From: an uncultured Acidimicrobiaceae bacterium
GTDB lineage: Bacteria; Actinomycetota; Acidimicrobiia; Acidimicrobiales; Ilumatobacteraceae
Assembly: GCA_903904615.1 (NCBI GenBank)
Contig: CAIVDG010000033.1
Location: forward strand, 1-7,518
Direction: 5' to 3'
DNA: 7,518 bases
Notes under the pieces: model-generated
Told to the model about the DNA's origin: nothing
Databases searched by the model: none
What the model saw: the letters and a program-made list of their open reading frames with translations, nothing else
Position numbers and translations under genes: made by a program
Part shown: positions 1-5,348 of the stretch, in pieces
Layout of the letters: every line of letters begins with the position of its first letter
Position numbering within the stretch: the first letter of the stretch is position 1

Positions 1-1
1 C

Positions 2-1345
2 ACTCGTGCATGGGAAATTCTCGGTGGCGCAGGACTCGCAATGATGTGGACACGAGTGGAGTCCTTCCCGAGAAACGTTCGTTCGTTCCTCGGGTGGTGT
101 GGAATGGCGGCGATTCTGTGGTCAGCGTTTACGTTTGACGCTGAAACATTGTTTCCCGGCGTTGCAGCCATGGTTCCAGTATTCGGCGCGGTCGGCGTAC
201 TCATTTCGGCTGATTGCAAGGGGAGTATGTATCGACTACTCAGTGTCGCGCCCGCAAGGTGGCTGGGGGCACGCAGTTATTCGTTGTACTTGTGGCATTG
301 GCCTGCCCTCGTTTTGGTGGAGGCGCGATTCGGTACTCCATCTCTAGTGGGGAAAGGCGCAATCATCGCTGCGTGCATTGCCTTGTCCGCCGTTACCTAT
401 GCGACGATTGAACAACCGTTCCGTCGCAGTCAATGGTTGGCGCCGAGGCCGTTGAAGACAATTACTGCGGGGCTCGTTGCAGTCGCGGTCGCCCTTGGCG
501 GCGCGGGTCTGACATGGGCTATCGCGCCGTCACCGGTGCGCAATCTTGTGCAGGAAGACACTGTGAAGTTGAAGGACCCTTCGTCGTCCAATACATCGCC
601 AGATCAAGTGTCACAGTTGCCAGATACTGCTCCTATAAATGCGTTGCTTCTTGGTGATTCAGTTCTTGCCGGGCTGCGATGGTGGGAAGAGGGAACGAAG
701 TCACTGAGTGGATTTGATTGGGTTCTCGATGCGGAGCCATGTCGGCGACTTCTGTACTACTCGTGTCTTGGTCGCGAAGAAAGAAATCCATCTTCTGCAG
801 TGGGGGCCTTCAGAAAGTACAAGCAGAAATTCGACGTCGTCGTTGTATTGGCGGGGTATCACAGTAGGGATTCACAATTCGAAGAAGAGGTCAGTTCTCT
901 TCTCGATGAGGTTCGTGCGACTGGCGCGAAGGTTGTGTTCTTAAGCCTCAAGGAGACTCTTGCATTTCCTGCTCCCGGTTCACGCGCGAAGAAGTCCATG
1001 TATGTGTCGTTCAATCAGAGATTGTCAAAGGTGATTACCGATCGAAATGACGCAGGCATTGTGCTTGCCGATTGGAACTTCTTTAGTCGTGACCATCGAG
1101 AGTGGTTTCGGTCCGACAACATGCACACCTCTCTTCCGGGAACACTTGCCCTTGGATGGTTTATTTCACACGCGGTGGCAACGGCCACAAATCATCAGTG
1201 TCCATTCGACGCGCGTTATCCCTGCTCTATTCCCGATGCTCCTCCAACGGAGGCGAATTGGTTGACACTATTCAATGTGGCGAACACACGAATTAGATGT
1301 TTTGAGATGGGCGCCGAGCGGACTCGGATCTGCAAAGTGATGTAG
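2..1345 (+). CDS. Acyltransferase 3 (OafA/YrhL-type) with C-terminal SGNH domain, 5' partial
   Basis: This is the C-terminal part of a membrane O-acyltransferase that modifies an envelope glycan (acceptor unknown). The first ATG is at 41, but the frame is open to base 2 and reads TRAWEILGGAGLA. This matches the conserved RAWE-(L/I)-L-G-A helix of acyltransferase-3 proteins, so the true start lies left of the window. Five hydrophobic segments are visible, at about 86-136, 149-208, 275-325, 356-412 and 458-526; the third contains SYSLYLWHWP, another family hallmark. A linker rich in Ser, Thr and Asp follows. The SGNH hydrolase/transferase domain then starts at about 635, with the GDS block at 653-661 (catalytic Ser at 659-661) and the block V Asp-x-x-His at 1115-1126. 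The usual Gly-x-Asn-Asp block is not evident; LAGYHSRD stands near its place. A Cys-containing tail ends the protein. In this family the membrane domain passes acyl groups outward and the SGNH domain completes transfer. The gene converges on the next one with a 9-nt gap. Confidence 0.9.
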   Translation, partial: TRAWEILGGAGLAMMWTRVESFPRNVRSFLGWCGMAAILWSAFTFDAETLFPGVAAMVPVFGAVGVLISADCKGSMYRLLSVAPARWLGARSYSLYLWHWPALVLVEARFGTPSLVGKGAIIAACIALSAVTYATIEQPFRRSQWLAPRPLKTITAGLVAVAVALGGAGLTWAIAPSPVRNLVQEDTVKLKDPSSSNTSPDQVSQLPDTAPINALLLGDSVLAGLRWWEEGTKSLSGFDWVLDAEPCRRLLYYSCLGREERNPSSAVGAFRKYKQKFDVVVVLAGYHSRDSQFEEEVSSLLDEVRATGAKVVFLSLKETLAFPAPGSRAKKSMYVSFNQRLSKVITDRNDAGIVLADWNFFSRDHREWFRSDNMHTSLPGTLALGWFISHAVATATNHQCPFDARYPCSIPDAPPTEANWLTLFNVANTRIRCFEMGAERTRICKVM

Positions 1346-1354
1346 TTGCCCTGT

Positions 1355-3310
1355 TTACGCTTGCTCTTCCTTGCGACGGCGAATCACCACTGGGATGAAG
1401 AGGCCAGCAAGGACAGCAAGAGCAATCACGACGCCTACCGCAACAGAAGTTCCCGATGTTCCGGTGTTCTCTGCGCCAGCAATAAGGCCGATAGCAATAA
1501 CGGTTTCCTCACCAGACTCCGTAGCGGACTTCAGAACAAGACGATGTTCACCATCTTCTAATTCGTTTGGAACGTCGAAGGTGCCGGCTGCGACTCCCTT
1601 TTCGTTCGTGGTGACGGTTCCCAGATTGGTGGGAGTAGAGAACAACCATGCTTCAAGTTCTTCATTGGCCCCAAAGCCGGATGCATCAACAACAAGGCGG
1701 TCATCACTTGTTACTCGCAGGTTTCCGTCGGAGTCGAGAGCGATCTTTGCCCCCGAGTCATCAATGGCGGAAACGCTAATTTCCACTCCAGACCCAGCAA
1801 CTTTCAGCGCATTGTTGGCACGCTGAATTGAAAGATCCGCCGTACTGCCGTTGACTGTCAGGCGAGCAGAACCTGGAGCTGCAGTAGGTGCATCAGGCGC
1901 TGGGGCGGGTGACTCGGACTTTTCCGCTGCGGGAGGCAGTGTGGTTGTCGTAGTCGTGGTCGTAGTAGTTGTTGCAGCAACTGTTGTGGGGGAGGTAGCG
2001 GAGTTTGTACCGCCGCCGCCGGCAGCAACTGTTGTTGGTGTTGAACTTCCAGGTGCAACCGTGGTGCTACTAGCAACTGTTGTTGAACTAGTGGGCACTG
2101 TGGTTGTTGTCGTAGTAGTTGTTGTCGACGTTGTTGTAGTTGTGGTTGTCGTAGTTGACGTAGTAGTAGTGGTGACGGCTTGTCCCACTCGGTACTTGTA
2201 CATGTCGCTGAAGCGCCAACCAGATGAAATCAAAGTTTGGCCATCATCGGACAACGTGATGCTTGCCGACCACTGGTGGTTAATGGCCACGCGAGTGGCA
2301 CGGGTGCCAGTGCTGAGGTCATAAACATCAAGTACTTCTGGCCACAGACCGCCTTGGTTTTGATAAATCAAATAGCCAAGTCCGCGAGTGTGGTCCACAA
2401 CAAAAGGTGTTGGTCCAAGAACGTTTCCAAGGCCGCCGTGACCGAGGTAGCTACTCCACAACTTGTTCGGATTACCGCCCAGGTTGTTCCATGCGGAAAA
2501 CACACCGTTATTCGATGCCACGTACAGAGTTGAGCCAGTGCTGTTGATTCCTAGGAATGCGGGACCGTCTGCAGTGGTGCTGCCCGCTGTGGTTTGAACT
2601 GAGAATGTGTTGTCAATGTTTCCGCTTGGAATCGCGATACGAGTAACTGGTGTGCCGGCCGAAGTGACCTGACCCCAAATAGTGGATGCATAGACAAAGT
2701 TTCCGGTGGGGCTCATGACCAAACGAATAAGTGGACTAGATCCGTTGGTAACGCTCGTTACCGAGTTGTCCGAGAGCTTGATGATCTGCACCGAAGTACC
2801 GCTGTCGCTCCACTGGCTTGCGCAGGAAACAACAAGGTATTGATCGTTAGGGGTGAGCACCATGTTGCGCATGCCGCGAGCGCCCTGTGAACACACAGAA
2901 GTAATAGGTGTGCTGACTGCACCAGTAGCGATGGTGACGCGAGAAATGGAGTTGTCCCACGCATTCATGACCCACGCGTATGTGCCAGTGGAGTCAATAT
3001 CGATTTCATTTGGTTCTGCACCAACAGTCACGGTTCGAATACGTGAGCCAGTGTTGATGTCGATGATGCGAACGCGCGCTTGCTTGTTCTCGCCAAGAAC
3101 GATGTAGTTGCCATCGGGTGTGATGTCTGCACCCCACACACCAACGTTGTTCGGGTTAGAGAGAGATGAGTCCTGGTAGTTCCAGCTCGCCTGTTGCACA
3201 GGGTCGATATACGACGTTGCGGTGACGCCGCTAACTGAAATCGCAACTGTTCCGGCGAGGGCAGATGCAGAGATGAGGGCTGTACCGATGAGGGTCCGAA
3301 TATTGCGCAT
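1355..3310 (-). CDS. Secreted, membrane-anchored beta-propeller surface protein with Thr-rich linkers (651 aa)
   Basis: Predicted cell-surface protein of unknown ligand. Residues 1-31 form a signal peptide: Arg near the N-terminus, a hydrophobic core, and a plausible V-T-A cleavage site before T32. Residues about 40-375 carry YVTN/lactonase-like propeller repeats, with recurring units such as ADITPDGNYIVLG, EIDIDSTGTYAWV and ITLSDDGQTLISS, and strands like VRIIDINTGS. Residues 380-480 are low-complexity Thr/Val/Ser/Pro/Gly. Residues about 482-610 form a small beta-rich domain whose core (SGFGANEELEAWLFSTPTNL, then a G-E-H motif) resembles domains in other actinobacterial surface proteins. Residues about 622-643 are a membrane helix followed by RRRKEEQA, a positive stop-transfer tail. 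No LPxTG sorting signal is present, so anchoring is by the helix. The ATG start has an AGGAGA ribosome site. The propeller fold is well supported, the function is not; it could bind polysaccharide or protein, or act as an adhesin. Confidence 0.85.
   Translation of the reverse strand: MRNIRTLIGTALISASALAGTVAISVSGVTATSYIDPVQQASWNYQDSSLSNPNNVGVWGADITPDGNYIVLGENKQARVRIIDINTGSRIRTVTVGAEPNEIDIDSTGTYAWVMNAWDNSISRVTIATGAVSTPITSVCSQGARGMRNMVLTPNDQYLVVSCASQWSDSGTSVQIIKLSDNSVTSVTNGSSPLIRLVMSPTGNFVYASTIWGQVTSAGTPVTRIAIPSGNIDNTFSVQTTAGSTTADGPAFLGINSTGSTLYVASNNGVFSAWNNLGGNPNKLWSSYLGHGGLGNVLGPTPFVVDHTRGLGYLIYQNQGGLWPEVLDVYDLSTGTRATRVAINHQWSASITLSDDGQTLISSGWRFSDMYKYRVGQAVTTTTTSTTTTTTTTTSTTTTTTTTTVPTSSTTVASSTTVAPGSSTPTTVAAGGGGTNSATSPTTVAATTTTTTTTTTTLPPAAEKSESPAPAPDAPTAAPGSARLTVNGSTADLSIQRANNALKVAGSGVEISVSAIDDSGAKIALDSDGNLRVTSDDRLVVDASGFGANEELEAWLFSTPTNLGTVTTNEKGVAAGTFDVPNELEDGEHRLVLKSATESGEETVIAIGLIAGAENTGTSGTSVAVGVVIALAVLAGLFIPVVIRRRKEEQA
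1940..1972 (-). repeat. Poly-Thr tract (11 consecutive Thr) in the surface-protein linker
   Basis: Eleven successive Thr codons within the 651-residue surface protein, followed by Leu-Pro-Pro. All four Thr codons are used (ACA, ACT, ACG, ACC) in mixed order, so the homopolymer exists in protein but not as a pure DNA triplet repeat. It forms the C-proximal end of the linker between propeller and membrane-proximal domain. Confidence 0.8.
2099..2173 (-). repeat. Poly-Thr/Ser block (5+9+9 Thr separated by Ser) in the surface-protein linker
   Basis: On the coding strand this reads five Thr, Ser, nine Thr, Ser, nine Thr, directly after the last propeller blade. The 23 Thr codons are 9 ACA, 7 ACT, 4 ACG and 3 ACC. 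The two nine-Thr units hint at an old duplication, but their codons differ. Such linkers are common in acidimicrobial surface proteins and probably act as extended spacers, possibly O-glycosylated (inference). Confidence 0.85.
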
Positions 3311-3313
3311 GAT

Positions 3314-3319
3314 TCTCCT
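3314..3319 (-). promoter_or_regulatory. Shine-Dalgarno site of the surface-protein gene
   Basis: The coding strand reads AGGAGA followed by ATC and then the ATG at 3310, a strong ribosome-binding site with short spacing. It fixes the start of the surface-protein gene. It contrasts with three other starts in the window that have no such site. Confidence 0.75.
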
Positions 3320-3338
3320 GAAGTCACAGACTGTTCCT

Positions 3339-3368
3339 AGTATGCCTCATTCAGGCGGCGTTTGCGAA
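3339..3368 (-). promoter_or_regulatory. Candidate promoter of the surface-protein gene
   Basis: On the minus strand, TTCGCA (3363-3368) and CATACT (3339-3344) are separated by 18 bases, each matching 4 of 6 consensus bases of a housekeeping promoter. This would give a leader of roughly 20 nt containing the AGGAGA site. It lies in the 87-base gap after the SRPBCC gene, so the surface protein could also be read through from upstream. Weak sequence-only call. Confidence 0.3.
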
Positions 3369-3397
3369 CTGAACTCCAGGACCAGCCTGAGCAGGTT

Positions 3398-3925
3398 TTA
3401 TAGGCGAACCCTGTGCGCCAGGGTGGTCAGCTGCTTGCGGACCATAATTCCGTCACCAAAGGCGAGGAGTCGCTCGGCAATTCCGCCACCCGGCACCTTT
3501 ATTGAGGCTCGCATGCGTGTCACCAGGCGAGTTCCTTCGGGGTGCTCTCGAAGTTCGTAGGCCAACGTGAAACAGAATCGTTGCCCGAGTTTTCCTGCGG
3601 GCTGAATCAGCAAGACGTATGAATGAGGTGCCTCCACGATCGCTGCTGTGAAATCAATGGGGCCACCTGGAACTTTCGATCCGGAGTGAATGTCTTGCCA
3701 TTCGGGGTGAATACGTGTTGCGCTTTTCTTGCCCAGATTGTCAATCCAGTCGTAGCTGTACCAACCAGCGCGCTTGAAACCCATTTGGCGAATCCATGGA
3801 AAGACGGCGTCAGGTGGTGCACTCAATGTGATGCATCGCGTTGCACTGATTGCCGAAGTGGGACACAGAGTGTCGCCAACAACTGCGCTCTGAGTCTCAT
3901 CGTGAGTGGCGCCCCAATGTCTCAT
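3398..3925 (-). CDS. SRPBCC (START/Bet v1-like) family protein
   Basis: A protein of 175 residues whose fold forms a deep hydrophobic ligand pocket; the ligand is unknown. Family features are an opening MRHWGATHDE, the beta-strand and helix ISATRCITLSAPPDAVFPWI, and then RQMGFKRAGWYSYDWIDNLG. A PEWQDIHSGSKVP segment, a strand pair around residues 105-140, and a closing amphipathic helix (ERLLAFGDGIMVRKQLTTLA) follow. I recognise this pattern from actinobacterial SRPBCC proteins with a Trp-Tyr-Ser-Tyr-Asp-Trp core. There is no signal peptide or membrane segment, so it is probably cytoplasmic. I chose the ATG at 3925 because family similarity starts there and a TANNNT box sits 7 nt upstream. 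A TTG at 3967 would add 14 residues with no family likeness. It is divergent from the 115-residue gene and lies 87 bases upstream of the surface-protein gene on the same strand. Confidence 0.8.
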   Translation of the reverse strand: MRHWGATHDETQSAVVGDTLCPTSAISATRCITLSAPPDAVFPWIRQMGFKRAGWYSYDWIDNLGKKSATRIHPEWQDIHSGSKVPGGPIDFTAAIVEAPHSYVLLIQPAGKLGQRFCFTLAYELREHPEGTRLVTRMRASIKVPGGGIAERLLAFGDGIMVRKQLTTLAHRVRL

Positions 3926-3932
3926 GTCGCGA

Positions 3933-3938
3933 ACGCTA
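3933..3938 (-). promoter_or_regulatory. Candidate -10 box (TAGCGT) of the SRPBCC gene
   Basis: TANNNT-type hexamer on the minus strand, 7 nt before the ATG at 3925. That distance would place transcription start at or one base before the start codon, giving a leaderless mRNA, as is common in Actinobacteria. No Shine-Dalgarno and no convincing -35 box are seen. Confidence 0.35.
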
Positions 3939-3957
3939 TCGGGCGTGGTGCCGTCGG

Positions 3958-3967
3958 TTGTCGACAA
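3958..3967. promoter_or_regulatory. 10-bp perfect palindrome between divergent starts (candidate operator)
   Basis: TTGTCGACAA is a perfect inverted repeat lying between the two candidate -10 boxes of the divergent SRPBCC and 115-residue genes, one base before the TACTGT box. A repressor bound here could control both. About seven perfect 10-bp palindromes are expected by chance in a window of this size, so only the position makes it notable. Confidence 0.25.
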
Positions 3968-3968
3968 G

Positions 3969-3974
3969 TACTGT
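3969..3974 (+). promoter_or_regulatory. Candidate -10 box (TACTGT) for a leaderless start of the 115-residue gene
   Basis: TANNNT hexamer with exactly six bases between it and the GTG at 3981, so the expected transcription start coincides with the start codon. No Shine-Dalgarno is evident. It supports choosing GTG 3981 over the in-frame ATGs at 3906 and 3921. There is no matching -35 box. Confidence 0.4.
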
Positions 3975-3980
3975 GGGACT

Positions 3981-4328
3981 GTGATTCAGCCGCGAGACAT
4001 TGTCTTTGAACGTGACGCCGTCACGGCCCTCACCGAGATTCTCGGAATCATGGCCGACCAGGTCATGGGTGAGGTATCGAATCCTCGTTGGGAGATCGCG
4101 AAACTCGCCGACCTCGAAGCACGATTAATGCAACCAGCCGATGGAGACCCGGTCACTATTGGTATTGACGACGCTGCGCTTCTTTTGGATGGCATGGCGT
4201 TCACCGAAGTGATGTCCGTTGAGTTCCCGTGGTTTGAAATGGTGCAGTGGACTGCCGATTTCGTTACAGCCGAACTGCGCCAACACTGGACAGAGGACGA
4301 ATGGCGCGACTTCTCGGCTCGCGCATAA
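3981..4328 (+). CDS. Hypothetical protein, 115 aa, upstream of the ureohydrolase
   Basis: I do not recognise this family. From the GTG start the protein reads MIQPRDIVFERDAVTALTEI and continues as a mostly helical, acidic, soluble chain with no signal peptide or membrane segment. The middle has IGIDDAALLLDGMAFTEVMS, and the C-terminus is rich in Trp and Glu (FPWFEMVQWTADF, then HWTEDEWRDF). Codon choice resembles the neighbours, with many GAC, GCC, CTC and ATC codons, so it is probably a real gene rather than a shadow. In-frame ATGs at 3906 and 3921 are possible, but they would overlap the SRPBCC N-terminus and lack a TANNNT box at the right distance. It lies 24 bases before the ureohydrolase on the same strand, so co-transcription is plausible although that gene has its own candidate box. 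The function is unknown; a helical regulator or small accessory protein is only a guess. Confidence 0.65.
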   Translation: MIQPRDIVFERDAVTALTEILGIMADQVMGEVSNPRWEIAKLADLEARLMQPADGDPVTIGIDDAALLLDGMAFTEVMSVEFPWFEMVQWTADFVTAELRQHWTEDEWRDFSARA

Positions 4329-4340
4329 CAATGTGGTGAC

Positions 4341-4346
4341 TACGCT
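4341..4346 (+). promoter_or_regulatory. Candidate -10 box (TACGCT) for a leaderless start of the ureohydrolase gene
   Basis: TANNNT hexamer with exactly six bases before the ATG at 4353, the same geometry as at the 115-residue gene. It lies in the 24-base gap after that gene's stop, which holds no good ribosome site (a weak GGTGA is 13 nt from the ATG). It would allow separate transcription of the ureohydrolase-transporter pair. No -35 match is seen. Confidence 0.4.
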
Positions 4347-4352
4347 TGGCAT

Positions 4353-5348
4353 ATGAGCGAACCACGGCGTGAGTTGCCTCCGGGCTATCAAGAACAACTC
4401 GATCTTGGGTATGTCTTTGGTGGTCTTTCCACGTTTGCTCAGCGCCCATTTGTTCCCCATGCGGCGCAACTTGCTGAATGGAAACCCGATGTGGCTGTCA
4501 TGGGTGCGCCGTTCGACTTAGGTACGACCAACAGACCAGGCGCTCGGTTTGGTCCGAGAGCAGTTCGTACGCAGGCGTATGAGCCAGGAACTTTTCATTT
4601 GGACTTAGGCATTGAGATTTTTGAACATCTAGAAGTGGTGGATGCAGGTGATGCGTTCTGCCCGCATGGTCGTGTGGAGCAAAGCCTGGACAATGTGAAA
4701 GCCAAAGTTGCCGAGATTGTCAACTTGGGAATTACACCAATCGTGATTGGCGGAGACCACACCATCACCTGGCCATCCGCAACTGCAGTTGCAGAGAAAT
4801 ACGGCTTCGGAAAAGTAGGCATGGTGCATTTCGATGCGCATGCAGACACTGCCGACACCATCGACGGAAATCTGGCAAGTCACGGAACCCCAATGCGCAG
4901 GCTTATTGAGAGTGGTGCAATCTCTCCACACAACTTTGTGCAAGTGGGATTACGCGGGTACTGGCCTGGTCAAGACGTGTGGGACTGGATGGCAGCGCAA
5001 GGCATGAAGTGGCACATGATGGACGAAGTGCATCACCGTGGACTCGACGCAGTCATGACTGACGCAATTGCCGAAGCAATGAATGGCGTTGACTATCTCT
5101 ATGTCAGTGTCGACATTGATTCACTCGACCCTGCATACGCGCCAGGAACCGGTACTCCAGAACCCGGCGGGCTCACAAGCGCCGATCTTTTGCGCGCGCT
5201 TCGCCGTCTCGCACTTGAAACTCCATTGGTGGCTTTCGATGTGATGGAAGTGTCACCTCCGTACGATCATTCAGATTGCACCGTGAATGTTGCGCATCGT
5301 CTCATCATGGAAGTCCTGGCTGGTCTTGCGTGGAAGAAGTCTCGTTGA
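4353..5348 (+). CDS. speB: Agmatinase/arginase-family ureohydrolase (guanidino-compound hydrolase)
   Basis: A cytoplasmic binuclear-metal hydrolase that splits a guanidino compound into urea and an amine. Agmatine to putrescine is the default assignment. The full fold is present in 331 residues, a usual family length. Metal ligands are H136 (in GGDHTITW), D161, H163 and D165 (HFDAHADT), and D254 and D256 (SVDIDSLDP). The N-terminal GTTNRPGARFGPRAVR, the SHGTPMRRL loop, the GTGTPEPGG loop and E299 in DVMEVSPPYD are all intact, so it should be active. Substrate cannot be read from these motifs: guanidinobutyrase, guanidinopropionase and guanidine hydrolase share them and are often called agmatinase, so the symbol is provisional. 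No polyamine-pathway partner (such as arginine decarboxylase) is in the window. It follows the 115-residue gene by 24 bases, and its stop overlaps the start of the NRAMP-like gene, which fits a shared need for divalent metal. Confidence 0.9.
   Translation: MSEPRRELPPGYQEQLDLGYVFGGLSTFAQRPFVPHAAQLAEWKPDVAVMGAPFDLGTTNRPGARFGPRAVRTQAYEPGTFHLDLGIEIFEHLEVVDAGDAFCPHGRVEQSLDNVKAKVAEIVNLGITPIVIGGDHTITWPSATAVAEKYGFGKVGMVHFDAHADTADTIDGNLASHGTPMRRLIESGAISPHNFVQVGLRGYWPGQDVWDWMAAQGMKWHMMDEVHHRGLDAVMTDAIAEAMNGVDYLYVSVDIDSLDPAYAPGTGTPEPGGLTSADLLRALRRLALETPLVAFDVMEVSPPYDHSDCTVNVAHRLIMEVLAGLAWKKSR
5332..5336 (+). promoter_or_regulatory. Shine-Dalgarno-like site (GGAAG) for the NRAMP-like gene
   Basis: GGAAG lies inside the last codons of the ureohydrolase gene, 8 nt before the TTG at 5345. 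That TTG shares the sequence TTGA with the ureohydrolase stop (TGA at 5346-5348). The site and overlap favour TTG 5345 as start and suggest translational coupling. A GTG at 5330 is the alternative. Confidence 0.5.

Noticed and set aside
41..1345. ATG at 41 as the real start of the acyltransferase
   Set aside because: The frame is open to the left edge and encodes the conserved RAWE helix, so the ATG is internal and the gene is cut by the window.
1851..2324. Long open frame with a poly-Val stretch on the plus strand
   Set aside because: It is the antisense of the Thr-rich linker (Thr codons read as Val on the other strand). There is no domain, and the minus-strand gene has a signal peptide, propeller and ribosome site.
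3344..3389. Short inverted repeats (GCCT-AGGC and CAGG-CCTG) in the gap after the SRPBCC gene as a terminator
   Set aside because: Stems are only 4 bp and no T-tract follows on the minus strand, so a terminator is not supported.
3926..3967. TTG start giving a 14-residue longer SRPBCC protein
   Set aside because: The extension shows no family likeness and has no ribosome site or TANNNT box at the right distance. It remains possible, because no Shine-Dalgarno supports the ATG either.
4329..4352. Riboswitch (for example guanidine or manganese type) before the ureohydrolase
   Set aside because: The gap to the preceding stop is 24 bases, too short for an aptamer, and the start appears leaderless.
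4125..4469. 114-residue open frame on the minus strand across the 115-residue gene and the ureohydrolase start
   Set aside because: It lies antisense to a strongly supported ureohydrolase N-terminus and the hypothetical gene, and has no recognisable domain.
5276..5344. Upstream ATG extension of the NRAMP-like gene
   Set aside because: It would overlap the ureohydrolase by 73 bases and add a Cys/His-rich stretch unlike NRAMP N-termini. TTG at 5345 has a 4-nt overlap and a GGAAG site.
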